Assembly: GCA_002256145.1 (NCBI GenBank) | Contig: NKIP01000032.1 | Coordinates: 1-40,033 of the forward strand | Length of the DNA stretch: 40,033 bases | From: Comamonadaceae bacterium PBBC1 | GTDB taxonomy: Bacteria; Pseudomonadota; Gammaproteobacteria; Burkholderiales; Burkholderiaceae_C | Direction of reading: 5' to 3' | Part shown: piece by piece, positions 9,880 to 17,333 of the stretch | Numbering within the stretch: position 1 is the first letter of the stretch | Layout of the letters: each line of letters opens with the position of its first letter | The notes under the pieces: model-generated | The model's database searches: none | What the model was told of the DNA's origin: nothing | What the model saw: only the letters and a program-made list of their open reading frames with translations | Position numbers and translations under genes: made by a program

Positions 9880-10944
9880 TCAGGCGGCGATGCGTTTCAA
9901 GGTGGCGGTTTGGTCCAGGTGGTTGTGGACTTGTCGCCAGATGCATTCGAGGGTTTGGGGGCTGGAGCCGAATTCAGCGGGCGGCTTGTGTGGCATGTGG
10001 AAGATGACTCCGACCAATTGCCCGTCGGATTTAGGGCGCACTTTGAAGCGCAGGCTGTTGGGCAGGCGGGCGTTGTTGCCCCAGCTGGTGACGGTGTGGT
10101 TGGTGACGGGGTAGCTCAGCCAATGGCGGTCTTCCGGGTTTTGTGTTTTGCCGGTCGTGAACACAAATTGGGTGCGCAATGCGATCTTGATTTGGGCCAG
10201 TGTTTTCATCAGGCCAGCCCAGTCCTTGAGGGGCTGCGTTTGCCAAATCAACGTACCTTGGCTGTCTGTACCCAAGGCATGAGGCCAGTCCTCGCTCAGA
10301 CATTTGGCGAGGGCTTGGCCAGGTGTTTCGATGTTGGGCATGGTCTGGCCGTCGGTGCGATGCAGGCTGTAAGCGCCCCAGCCGTTGCGGCTGCGCCCGC
10401 CCACGGTGCCGTACAGGTTCATGAGCTGGAGAGCTTGGTCCAGTGTGATGGCGTGCTCGTCCGGGAAAGCGATGGACAGTTGGGCTTGCTCATTGGCTTG
10501 TATGGCCGCACGCGCCTTCAGGGCGGTGCCCCTGTCAAAGATCAGGGGGCCAAAGCCCATGTAAAGCTGTGCACCTACAGGTTTTTGTCTGCCGTCTCTG
10601 TCGTGCACGTTCGGGTGTTGCACCAGCGGGTCTTGTCCTGCCCATTGTGTTTCTTGCCCTTCACTCCATTGGTTCAGGCGAATGCGCACCAGGCTTTTGC
10701 GTGCGGCGACTTTGTTGTTGTCTTCGTCCCGGTCGTCTTCCAGCCAAGCATGCCCAAACAGACGCCCTTCGATGTCGCGCATTTCTCGTACGTTGACCGC
10801 GAACTGTTGCTGCGCCGCATAGGCCACGCGCCACCACTGACGCAACTGGGCTTTGAAGGGCGGGGTGCGCCAGCGGCCGCTTTGGGTGGCATCGCCCAGA
10901 AACGCGGGGGTGTGGAACTGAATTTGAAGGTGCCGTGTCTGCAT
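9880..10944 (-). CDS. cmr1: Type III-B subunit Cmr1 (RAMP)
   Basis: This 354-residue RAMP protein caps one end of the Cmr backbone and helps position target RNA. The N-terminus is diagnostic: TPAFLGDATQSGRWRTPPF at 12-30, followed by KAQLRQWWRVAY at 31-42. The C-terminal RAMP loop is visible as GTVGGRSRNGWGAY near 194-207, with the glycine-rich element typical of the family. It is the first gene of the cmr operon. The upstream 87-base gap is AT-rich and looks like a promoter, so cmr1 to cas6 could be expressed separately from the CARF regulator gene. Confidence 0.94.
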   Translation of the reverse strand: MQTRHLQIQFHTPAFLGDATQSGRWRTPPFKAQLRQWWRVAYAAQQQFAVNVREMRDIEGRLFGHAWLEDDRDEDNNKVAARKSLVRIRLNQWSEGQETQWAGQDPLVQHPNVHDRDGRQKPVGAQLYMGFGPLIFDRGTALKARAAIQANEQAQLSIAFPDEHAITLDQALQLMNLYGTVGGRSRNGWGAYSLHRTDGQTMPNIETPGQALAKCLSEDWPHALGTDSQGTLIWQTQPLKDWAGLMKTLAQIKIALRTQFVFTTGKTQNPEDRHWLSYPVTNHTVTSWGNNARLPNSLRFKVRPKSDGQLVGVIFHMPHKPPAEFGSSPQTLECIWRQVHNHLDQTATLKRIAA

Positions 10945-11031
10945 TTTTTTTAGAAACTATTGAATTAACTCAATTGACTATAAGTTAATAAATTGGTGTT
11001 TTTCGGGTTCGGTAAGCTTGCCGTTGCACGA
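10945..11031 (-). promoter_or_regulatory. Candidate promoter and operator region of the cmr operon
   Basis: This gap between the CARF-winged-helix gene and cmr1 is far more AT-rich than its surroundings. On the minus strand TATAGT (10976-10981) could serve as a -10 element, with only a weak -35. A near-perfect palindrome, ATTGAATTAACTCAAT (10959-10974), lies just before the start codon, and GGTAAGCTTGCC (11011-11022, plus strand), one base short of a perfect palindrome, lies further upstream. The second is almost the same as the palindrome upstream of the regulator gene. Function is inferred from position and symmetry. Confidence 0.5.
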
Positions 11032-12195
11032 TCAGGGTTTGGTGATGCGCACGCGATCGGCTTGCAGGTTCAGGCTGTAGCCTTGTTGGCGGTTTCGGGT
11101 ACCGATGTTGGAGCGGGCAATCAGGCCGCTGAGGGGCAACGCGCCGCTGTTGGCCAGTGTCTTTTCCATCTTGGAGAGTTGTTCACTGACCGTGCCGCCC
11201 ATGGGTTTGCTTTGGTGCAGGCGCTTTTCCAGGCTGTCCGGGATGTTCATTTCGCCCAGTGCGAGGCTGAGTTCGCGGTGAACCATGGCCCGCCATTCGG
11301 GGTCGTCCACTTCTTTGAGGGGCGCGCGCAGTGGTGGCAGTTGTTGTTGGCAACGCCAGACCAACAAGCTGAGCAGAGCCAGTTGCATGGGGGGCAGTGC
11401 GATGCTTTGCTGATTGATGCGCACGCAGGATTGGGCGATGTCGACTTCAAGCTCGACTTGGTCCAGCGCCCGGTTGGCGGCCGTCACGGCTTGGGCAAAG
11501 CCGCTGTGTTGGGCTTTGATGCTGGCAGGCAGCAGATTGCGAAGGCGCACAAAGGGAATGTCACCCAGCCAGACTTTGGCGGTGCTGGCGTCCAAGGGGT
11601 CTTGGCCCGGGGCGCGTGCCGGGATGACGTGAGGTGTGGGCGTGGGATAAAAAAATTCGGGCCGCGATTCAAAAGGGGCCGAGATCAACACATGTGAGAG
11701 CTTGTCCTGCGGGCGGCCCCACAGGCTCATGGCGTAGCCCATGAAAAAGCCCATGGTTTTGCGCCCGCCTGCAATCGAGGCGTGGATTTCGGTGTTGTCG
11801 TCTTCCGTCATGCGGCGCACCAGGTCGGCAATGCCGTCGGCAGCACGTTGGTTGTCTTGGTCGTCGCGGATGTCTTCCAGCGGCTTGCCGTGAGCGTCTT
11901 GCAGCACTTCGATGTGCGAAGCGTCAAAGGCAATGGGTGGCAGTTGCCAGTCGCGGCACAGGCGGTGGAACCAGCCGGGGTTGTCCGACAGCAGGGTCAG
12001 GCGAGCGTTGTCTGCGCCACGCTGCGTGGTGATGAGGCGGATTTCGTCGGGTATCCAGCGCGGTGTTTGGCTCACGCACAGGGCAAAGAGGGTTTCCGTG
12101 ACGATTTGGGGGGACAGGCCCGTCACGCAGATCAGGATGCGGCGTTTGGGCTGGCTGGCTGTTTCGAGTGTTTTTTTGTATTTAAATTCATTCAT
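11032..12195 (-). CDS. CARF-domain protein of the NE0113 family with C-terminal winged-helix-like domain
   Basis: This 387-residue protein has an N-terminal CARF domain of the Cas_NE0113 (TIGR02584) type. CVTGLSPQIVTETL at 23-36 and SIAGGRKTMGFFMGYAMSLW at 140-159 are the ligand-pocket signatures, followed by SHVLISAPFES and FFYPTP. Databases often name this family a ring nuclease Csm6-like protein. I see no HEPN RX4-6H motif in the C-terminal half (240-387). That half instead has the pattern of a winged helix: a helix-rich part (268-350), then RSNIGTRNRQQGYSLNLQ (361-378) as a probable wing. I infer a cyclic-oligoadenylate-sensing transcription regulator, possibly also degrading its ligand. 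It precedes cmr1 in the same direction. Confidence 0.8.
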   Translation of the reverse strand: MNEFKYKKTLETASQPKRRILICVTGLSPQIVTETLFALCVSQTPRWIPDEIRLITTQRGADNARLTLLSDNPGWFHRLCRDWQLPPIAFDASHIEVLQDAHGKPLEDIRDDQDNQRAADGIADLVRRMTEDDNTEIHASIAGGRKTMGFFMGYAMSLWGRPQDKLSHVLISAPFESRPEFFYPTPTPHVIPARAPGQDPLDASTAKVWLGDIPFVRLRNLLPASIKAQHSGFAQAVTAANRALDQVELEVDIAQSCVRINQQSIALPPMQLALLSLLVWRCQQQLPPLRAPLKEVDDPEWRAMVHRELSLALGEMNIPDSLEKRLHQSKPMGGTVSEQLSKMEKTLANSGALPLSGLIARSNIGTRNRQQGYSLNLQADRVRITKP

Positions 12196-12296
12196 GCGCT
12201 GAGTATGCGCAATATTTTGAATTCTTTAGTACTTGGCAAGCTTGCCGAAATTTGGTGCATTCGCCCAAACGGCGTTCCTGCAAACTTCGATGGGTT
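12196..12296 (-). promoter_or_regulatory. Candidate autoregulated promoter of the CARF-winged-helix gene
   Basis: On the minus strand TTGCCA, 17 bases, AATATT forms a plausible -35/-10 pair ending about 20 bases before the start codon. The -35 hexamer overlaps a perfect 12-bp palindrome, GGCAAGCTTGCC (12235-12246). No T-run follows the palindrome, so it is unlikely to be a terminator of the preceding reductase gene. A protein bound there would block the -35 element, which suits autorepression. This is inference from sequence symmetry and position. Confidence 0.5.
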
Positions 12297-13349
12297 TCAG
12301 GCCTGTGCTGGGCGAAGCAACAAGCGTTGGTGCAGCAGGGTGGAGGTTGTGGTGTATTGCAAGAGCTGTTTTTCGGCTGGCCGCAGCAAGGCCACCGCGC
12401 CGAAAGCGGCCAGTGTGGCTTCGTGGAAGCCGCAGAGGATGAGTTTCTTTTTGCCGGGGTAGGTGTTGATGTCGCCCACGGCAAAGATGCCCGGCTCGGA
12501 GGTGCCAAAGTTTTCGGTGTTGACCACCAGTTGCTTGCGCTCCATGGCTAGGCCCCATTGCGCCACGGGGCCTAGTTTGGGCGACAGGCCCAGACAGGCT
12601 TGCAGCACATCCAGGCTCAGCCATTCGGTGTCGCCTTTCGGGTTGAGCAGTTCCAGCGCTTGCAGGCGGCCCTGTTCTACCTTCAGGCCGGTGGGCTGAC
12701 CGGCCACAAAGCGCATGCGGCCTTGGGCGCAGGCTTGGCGCATTTGCTCGGTCAACTCGGGTGTGGCGCTGAACTGGTCGCGCCGGTGCAGCAGCGTGAC
12801 GCTGGCGGCCGCTTGGGGGCCTTGGGCTGCGTCCAGGCAGGTTTGCAAGGCGGTGTCGCCGTCGCCGGCCACCACCAAGTGGCGTCCTGCCCAGCGCTCG
12901 GGCGCGGGGTGTTCGGCAAACACCTGCGTGCCTTCAAAAGCGCTCAGGCCATCGAGCACCATGCGGCGCGGCACAAAAGCGCCCACACCCGCCGCAATGA
13001 ACAAGGTGGAGGTGAGAAAGTGTTGTCCCGCATCGGTGCTGATGGCCAGGCGCTGGTCGGCTTGGCGTTCGATGTGGGTGACTTGTTGGCCCAGGTGCAG
13101 CGTGGCTTTGAAGGGGGTAATTTGCTGCTGCAAGCGCTCGACCAGCTCTTGGCCAGTGCAAAACGGGATGCCCGGGATGTCGTAAATCGGTTTACCCGCA
13201 TACAACTCGGCGCATTGCCCACCGACATGGGGCAGGGCGTCGATCACTTGGCAGTGAATGCCTTGCAGGCCCAGCTGAAACACCTGAAACAGGCCCACGG
13301 GGCCTGCGCCTATGACCAGTGCTTCGGTCTCGATGGGGGCCTGGGTCAT
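12297..13349 (-). CDS. Ferredoxin/flavodoxin-NADP(+) reductase, thioredoxin reductase-like type
   Basis: This 350-residue flavoprotein resembles the YumC-type ferredoxin-NADP reductases, which share the thioredoxin-reductase fold but lack its CXXC centre. The FAD-binding motif GAGPVG is at about 14-19 and GGQC follows near 43-46. A C-terminal FAD motif, GIFAVGDINTYPGKKKLILCG, is read as GIFAVGDINTYPGKKK then LILCG. I use the ATG at 13349, because a longer reading from 13409 would run through a terminator-like hairpin. It lies 85 bases after fdxA in the same direction, so FdxA is its likely partner. It would move electrons between NADPH and ferredoxin in the cytoplasm. Confidence 0.85.
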   Translation of the reverse strand: MTQAPIETEALVIGAGPVGLFQVFQLGLQGIHCQVIDALPHVGGQCAELYAGKPIYDIPGIPFCTGQELVERLQQQITPFKATLHLGQQVTHIERQADQRLAISTDAGQHFLTSTLFIAAGVGAFVPRRMVLDGLSAFEGTQVFAEHPAPERWAGRHLVVAGDGDTALQTCLDAAQGPQAAASVTLLHRRDQFSATPELTEQMRQACAQGRMRFVAGQPTGLKVEQGRLQALELLNPKGDTEWLSLDVLQACLGLSPKLGPVAQWGLAMERKQLVVNTENFGTSEPGIFAVGDINTYPGKKKLILCGFHEATLAAFGAVALLRPAEKQLLQYTTTSTLLHQRLLLRPAQA

Positions 13350-13375
13350 GGCAAAGGGTTGGAACAAAAATGGCC

Positions 13376-13404
13376 GAAAAATCGGCCCCGTGTGATCGGG
13401 GCCG
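13376..13404 (-). terminator. Terminator-like hairpin between fdxA and the reductase gene
   Basis: On the minus strand CGGCCCCG and CGGGGCCG form a perfect 8-bp stem with a 6-base loop (13383-13404), followed by ATTTTT. This has the form of a rho-independent terminator for fdxA. It ends only 27 bases before the reductase start codon, leaving no room for a separate promoter after it, so it probably acts as a partial terminator or attenuator. Confidence 0.7.
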
Positions 13405-13434
13405 GGCAAACGATCAGCGTTGGGGCGCTGGCGC

Positions 13435-13764
13435 TCAGCGGATCAATTCGGCCAGCTTGCCGGTTTTGTCTTTCCAGGCATCGGCGTCGGCCATGGGGGC
13501 TTTGCGCTTGGTGATGCTTTTCCAGCCGGGCAACAGGGCCAGCTCGGCGTTCAGCTTCGTCATGTGTTGTTGGTCGGCCGGCAGGTCTTCTTCGGCGTAA
13601 ATGGCGTTGACGGGGCATTCGGGGATGCACACGGCGCAGTCGATGCACTCATCGGGGTCGATGGTCAAGAAGTTAGGGCCTTCGCGGAAGCAGTCCACAG
13701 GGCAAACGTCCACACAGTCGGTGTATTTGCACTGGATACAGGATTCGGAAACAACGTGGGTCAT
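13435..13764 (-). CDS. fdxA: Ferredoxin FdxA, [3Fe-4S][4Fe-4S] type
   Basis: This 109-residue protein is a 7Fe ferredoxin. Cysteines sit at 9, 12, 17, 21, 25, 40, 43, 46 and 50, in the order seen in FdxA: the set around 9-21 plus C50 serves one cluster, and the CX2CX2C set at 40-46 plus C21 serves the [4Fe-4S] cluster. The C-terminal ~50 residues ([19 protein letters not shown] and onward) are the usual FdxA tail. I use the ATG at 13764; a longer reading from 13866 has no family support. It carries low-potential electrons in the cytoplasm, and the downstream reductase is its likely redox partner. Confidence 0.95.
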   Translation of the reverse strand: MTHVVSESCIQCKYTDCVDVCPVDCFREGPNFLTIDPDECIDCAVCIPECPVNAIYAEEDLPADQQHMTKLNAELALLPGWKSITKRKAPMADADAWKDKTGKLAELIR

Positions 13765-13910
13765 GATGGACTCGGAAAAAAAGGGGTCCGCGCTGTCAGA
13801 TAGGCACGGAAGTCTGGATTTTAAAGGAGATCGTTGGCCTCCCTCTGGAAGCGAACCCCTGCTCACAACAGGGGTGATGGTGAATCCAACGCATGGGCGA
13901 TGCGGACCGA
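13765..13910. other. Gap upstream of fdxA with a 7-bp inverted repeat
   Basis: I see no gene in this stretch. It should hold the fdxA promoter on the minus strand, but no consensus is clear. A perfect inverted repeat ACCCCTG, seven bases, CAGGGGT lies at 13855-13875. No T-run follows on either strand, so an operator or a processed hairpin is as likely as a terminator. Confidence 0.4.
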
Positions 13911-13978
13911 TTTGTCGGGGCTGAAGCCACCGACCTACAAATTCATGGTGTCATCCGGTGGTTTGAGCCCCGACATGT
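13911..13978. repeat. REP-like inverted repeat pair (family R1) after cysN
   Basis: Two copies of one intergenic repeat face each other: TGTCGGGGCTGAAGCCACCG (from 13914) and CGGTGGTTTGAGCCCCGACA (13956-13975). They pair with two mismatches over 20 bases around a ~22-base loop. Three further copies lie between cysH and cysD. Position directly after the cysN stop suggests a role in mRNA 3' end protection, as for REP elements; no matching transposase is in the window. Confidence 0.8.
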
Positions 13979-13982
13979 CGAC

Positions 13983-15263
13983 TCAGTTCACCAACACCGC
14001 CCCCGAGGTCTTGTGGCTGGCCGTGTCCACCAGCACCAGCGCACCCAAAATGCGCGACTGGGCAAAGGGCAAGGTGGCCAGCGGCTCTTGCAGGGCCAGC
14101 GTCACATGGCCAATGGCGTTGGGGGGCAACTCGGTGGCCTCTTCCTCGGCCAGAGTGTTCACGTTCAGGCGGTGCACCACACGCTGCACTTTCACCTTGA
14201 CCCAGCGGTGGCCATGCAGCGCCCAGTACAAGCGGCCCGCTACCAGCGGCTCGTCGTCCATCCAGGCGATGGTGGTGCTCAGCTGGCGCTGGCCCTCAGG
14301 AGCACCTTCGGCCGCGAGCAGCCAGTCGCCACGCGACACATCCACCTCGCGGTCGAGCACGATGCCGGCGCTGTGGCCTGCGGCTTTGTTTTGCGGCTGG
14401 CGGGTGGCCGACAGCACTTGGGACACCACGGCGGTTTGGCCGCTGGGGAAGACCTTGACGGTCTGGCCTGGCGCGACGCTGCCGGTGGCCACGCGGCCCC
14501 AGAACACGCGGCGGCCTTGGGTGGTCACGCCGGAGTCATGGAACTTTTCGACCCACTGCACCGGGAAGCTGAAGGCCACATCGGTCTCGGCGGGCGTGAC
14601 CGGCAGGTCTTCGAGGATGCTGAGCAGGCTGGGGCCGGTGTAGCCGCACCAGTCGGCTTGGTCATTGTTCTCGGTGGTCACCACATTCCAGCCCTTGAGC
14701 GCCGACACGGGCACCATGGCGGTGACGGTGATGCCCGCCTCTTGGGCGAACTTGTTCAATGCCCGCGCAATGTTTTGGTAGGCCACAGTGGCATCGGCCA
14801 CGGCGTCAAGCTTGTTGATGGCGAACACGATGGACGGCACGCGCAGCAGGTTCACCAGCAGCGAGTGGCGGCGTGTTTGCGGCAGCAGTTGCAAGTTGGG
14901 GTTGGCCCAGTCGAGCTTGATGGCGTCGACAAGCACCACGGCGGCGTCGGCGCTCGATGCGGCGGTGACCATGTTGCGGGTGTACTGCTCGTGGCCGGGC
15001 GCGTCACCGATGATGAACTTGCGTGCTTCGGTGTTGAAGTAGCGGTAAGCCACGTCGATGGTGATGCCTTGCTCACGCTCGGCGCTCAGGCCGTCGGTCA
15101 GCAGAGCCAAGTCGGTTTCACCCGAGCGCTGCACGCCCGCCAAGTGGTCTTGCAGCACGGCCTTGGTGTCGACCAGCAGGCGGCCAATCAGCGTGCTTTT
15201 GCCGTCGTCGACCGAGCCGCAGGTGATGAATTTGAGGGCGGAGAAATGTTTGTCGTTGTGCAT
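13983..15263 (-). CDS. cysN: Sulfate adenylyltransferase subunit 1 CysN (GTPase)
   Basis: This is the GTPase subunit of ATP sulfurylase, 426 residues from the ATG at 15263, a usual length for CysN without a fused APS kinase. The G1 motif GSVDDGKST is at 16-24. The switch regions EREQGITIDVAYRYF and DAPGHEQYTRNM, and the guanine-specificity motif NKLD, are all present. GTP hydrolysis drives CysD to form adenylyl sulfate (APS) from sulfate and ATP. It follows cysD in the same direction across a 106-base gap holding a REP-like hairpin. The end of the gene is followed directly by an R1 repeat pair. Confidence 0.95.
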   Translation of the reverse strand: MHNDKHFSALKFITCGSVDDGKSTLIGRLLVDTKAVLQDHLAGVQRSGETDLALLTDGLSAEREQGITIDVAYRYFNTEARKFIIGDAPGHEQYTRNMVTAASSADAAVVLVDAIKLDWANPNLQLLPQTRRHSLLVNLLRVPSIVFAINKLDAVADATVAYQNIARALNKFAQEAGITVTAMVPVSALKGWNVVTTENNDQADWCGYTGPSLLSILEDLPVTPAETDVAFSFPVQWVEKFHDSGVTTQGRRVFWGRVATGSVAPGQTVKVFPSGQTAVVSQVLSATRQPQNKAAGHSAGIVLDREVDVSRGDWLLAAEGAPEGQRQLSTTIAWMDDEPLVAGRLYWALHGHRWVKVKVQRVVHRLNVNTLAEEEATELPPNAIGHVTLALQEPLATLPFAQSRILGALVLVDTASHKTSGAVLVN

Positions 15264-15285
15264 GGTTCGTGTTTCTTCGGTGTTC

Positions 15286-15310
15286 TGTAGGAGCGAGCCC
15301 TGCTCGCGAA
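15286..15310. repeat. REP-like hairpin (family R3) between cysD and cysN
   Basis: GTAGGAGCGAGCCCTGCTCGC starts near 15287; within it GCGAGC (15293-15298) and GCTCGC (15302-15307) form a perfect 6-bp stem with a 3-base loop. The sequence resembles widespread GTAGGAGCGAGC-type REP elements of Pseudomonas and Burkholderiales. It occupies the cysD-cysN gap; the rest of that gap (15311-15369) holds nothing I can name. Confidence 0.7.
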
Positions 15311-15369
15311 GGGTTTGGCTGTGACCGATGATTCGGACGCAGGACGAGCAATTCAGGCTTTGCGGGTGT

Positions 15370-16299
15370 TCAGAAATACCCATCCTTCTTGCGCTTCTCC
15401 ATGGAAGCCTCGGACGTCTTGTCGTCCATGCGCGTGGCCCCGCGCTCGCTCACATCGGCTGCCAGCGTTTCGATCACGATCTGCTCAGGCGTGGCGGCTG
15501 TGCTCTCCACCGGGCAGGTGCAGGTGATGTCGCCCACGGTGCGAAAACGCACGTCGCGCACCACCACTTCTTCGCCGTCTTTGGGCGGTGTCAGCTCGGT
15601 CACCGGCACCAAGAGGCCCCGGCGGTCCACCACTTCGCGCTTGTGCGTGTAGTAGATCGATGGCAACGCAATGTTTTCGCGGGCGATGTATTGCCACACG
15701 TCCAGCTCGGTCCAGTTGCTGATGGGGAACACGCGAAAGTGCTCGCCGGGCTGTAATTTGTGGTTGAACAGCGTCCACAGCTCGGGGCGCTGCGCCTTGG
15801 GCTGCCACTGGCCAAAGCTGTCGCGGTGAGAAAAGATGCGCTCTTTGGCGCGGGCCTTTTCTTCGTCGCGGCGGGCACCGCCGATCAGCGCATCAAAGCG
15901 GAACTCTTCAATCGCTTCGAGCAGCGTGACCGACTGGTGCACGTTGCGGCTCTCGCCGGGGTGGGCCAGGCGCACGGTGCCTTTTTTCATGGAGTCTTCG
16001 ACGCTGCGCACGATCAGCTCGGCGCCCAGTTCTTTGGCACGCGCGTCGCGGAAGTCGGTCACTTCGGTGAAGTTGTGGCCGGTGTCGATCATGAGCAGGG
16101 GGTAGGGGATGCGGCCTGCGCCAAAAGCCTTTTCGGCGCACTTGAGCATGACCAGCGAATCCTTGCCGCCCGAAAACAGCAGGGTGGGGCGCTCGAAGGC
16201 GGCGGCGACTTCGCGCAGGATGAAGATGGTTTCTTCTTCCAGTGCGTCCAGGTGGGCGTTGCTCAGGGTGTGCAGTTCGGTGGGGTTGAAGGCGGTCAT
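15370..16299 (-). CDS. cysD: Sulfate adenylyltransferase subunit 2 CysD
   Basis: This 309-residue protein is the catalytic subunit of ATP sulfurylase. The PP-loop motif SGGKDS is at 43-48. LLMIDTGHNFTEV, GARRDEEKARAKERIFS and the NWTELDVWQYI block are all typical of CysD. The C-terminal MEKRKKDGYF is the near-invariant family ending. With CysN it makes APS from sulfate and ATP in the cytoplasm, the first step of assimilatory sulfate reduction. It lies between cysH and cysN on the minus strand. Confidence 0.96.
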   Translation of the reverse strand: MTAFNPTELHTLSNAHLDALEEETIFILREVAAAFERPTLLFSGGKDSLVMLKCAEKAFGAGRIPYPLLMIDTGHNFTEVTDFRDARAKELGAELIVRSVEDSMKKGTVRLAHPGESRNVHQSVTLLEAIEEFRFDALIGGARRDEEKARAKERIFSHRDSFGQWQPKAQRPELWTLFNHKLQPGEHFRVFPISNWTELDVWQYIARENIALPSIYYTHKREVVDRRGLLVPVTELTPPKDGEEVVVRDVRFRTVGDITCTCPVESTAATPEQIVIETLAADVSERGATRMDDKTSEASMEKRKKDGYF

Positions 16300-16322
16300 G
16301 TTGGGCTTTTCGTAATGGTCTT

Positions 16323-16436
16323 TGTAGGTCGGTGGCTTTAGCCCCGACGTCGTCTGTTATCCAAGCTTGCATGTCGGAGCTAAAGCTGCCGACCTACGGG
16401 GGTCCATGCATGTCGGGGCTGAAGCCACCGACCTGC
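16323..16436. repeat. Three REP-like R1 repeats between cysH and cysD
   Basis: Three copies of the R1 element fill this 144-base gap. One is in the forward sense (GTAGGTCGGTGGCTTTAGCC, from 16324) and two in the reverse sense (TGTCGGAGCTAAAGCTGCCG from 16372 and TGTCGGGGCTGAAGCCACCG from 16411). The first and second can pair as a long hairpin, while the second and third are direct repeats. The forward and reverse copies share the core GGCTTTAGCCCCGAC with few changes. Confidence 0.8.
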
Positions 16437-16443
16437 GAGCGAT

Positions 16444-17199
16444 TCATTTCTTGACGTGCAGGCCACATTCCTTGGCCGCCTCGTCCTCCCACCACCAGCG
16501 CCCGGCGCGGAACTCTTCGCCCAGGCTGATGGCGCGGGTGCAAGGGGCGCAGCCGATGCTCGGAAAAAACTGGTCGTGCAGCGGGTTGTAGTCCACCTCG
16601 TTTGTGGCGATGTAGTGCCACACGTCGCCCCAGGTCCACCTGGCCAGCGGGTTGAACTTGTACAAAGCCTTGGTGGCCACTTCGCTCTCGTCGAGCAAAG
16701 GCACCTCGGCGCGGGCCGTGGATTGTTCTTGGCGCAGACCTGTTATCCAGGCGCGTTGACCTGTCAAGGCGCGAGTCAGCGGCTCCATTTTGCGAATACC
16801 GCAGCAGGCCTTGCGCAAGTCCATGCTCTGGTACATCGCGTCTTGACCTTTTTCACGCACAAACTGGATGACCGATTCGGACACAGGGCGGTACACCACG
16901 ATGGGTGCTTGCGAATGCGCTTGGGTGCGCTCCAGCAGTGCCAGGGTCTCGGTGTGCAGCGCACCGGTTTCCAGCACAAAAACCGGAATGTCGAGCTGCA
17001 GACTGTTGATCAGGTGCGTGATCACCACGTCTTCAGCACCCAGGCTGGAGGCTTGGGTCACGGGCGCAAATTCGGCGGCAGCGCGTTGCAGCAGCGCCTG
17101 CGTTTGGGCCAGCTTGGCTGCAAACTCGGGGCTCGCCTTGACATGCAGATCGGTGGCCTTGGTCGAAGGGGTGCGAGAGGAGATGAGGCTAGAGGTCAT
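16444..17199 (-). CDS. cysH: Assimilatory adenylyl-sulfate reductase CysH
   Basis: This 251-residue protein reduces activated sulfate to sulfite. Cysteine pairs at C132-C133 (KACCGIRK) and at C217 and C220 (GCAPCTR) are the [4Fe-4S] ligands that mark the APS-using form rather than the PAPS-using enterobacterial form. C245 in ECGLH is the catalytic cysteine. No cysC (APS kinase) is seen, which agrees. I use the ATG at 17199, where family similarity begins soon after. No Shine-Dalgarno is visible in the ten bases before it, and a REP-like hairpin starts 11 bases upstream. Confidence 0.92.
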   Translation of the reverse strand: MTSSLISSRTPSTKATDLHVKASPEFAAKLAQTQALLQRAAAEFAPVTQASSLGAEDVVITHLINSLQLDIPVFVLETGALHTETLALLERTQAHSQAPIVVYRPVSESVIQFVREKGQDAMYQSMDLRKACCGIRKMEPLTRALTGQRAWITGLRQEQSTARAEVPLLDESEVATKALYKFNPLARWTWGDVWHYIATNEVDYNPLHDQFFPSIGCAPCTRAISLGEEFRAGRWWWEDEAAKECGLHVKK

Positions 17200-17209
17200 G
17201 GTGTTTTTG

Positions 17210-17281
17210 GTAGGCACCCACCCCGAGGGCGACGGTGGGTGGTCCTTCGCAGGGGACATCGCCCACGGGGTGGGCTCCTGC
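17210..17281. repeat. REP-like hairpin (family R2) immediately upstream of cysH
   Basis: Arms at 17210-17233 (GTAGGCACCCACCCCGAGGG and four more bases) and 17258-17281 (ATCGCCCACGGGGTGGGCTC and four more) pair with about four mismatches around a 24-base loop. The right arm matches 23 of 24 bases of the R2 copy between DUF934 and cysI. The left arm ends 11 bases from the cysH start codon, so the folded RNA would sit at the ribosome entry region. The remaining 52 bases to the DUF934 stop show nothing further. Confidence 0.75.
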
Positions 17282-17333
17282 AGGGATGTGTGTCTGCGGT
17301 TTGGTTTTGTTGATATTCCTGTGGCCACTGACC

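Noticed and set aside
9875..9946. Longer Cas10 start at 9946
   Set aside because: It would add 24 residues lying inside the end of cmr1 with no family similarity; the ATG at 9874 directly precedes the HD-domain homology.
13350..13409. Longer start for the thioredoxin reductase-like ferredoxin reductase at 13409
   Set aside because: The extra 20 residues are encoded by the terminator-like hairpin, and flavoprotein similarity begins after the ATG at 13349.
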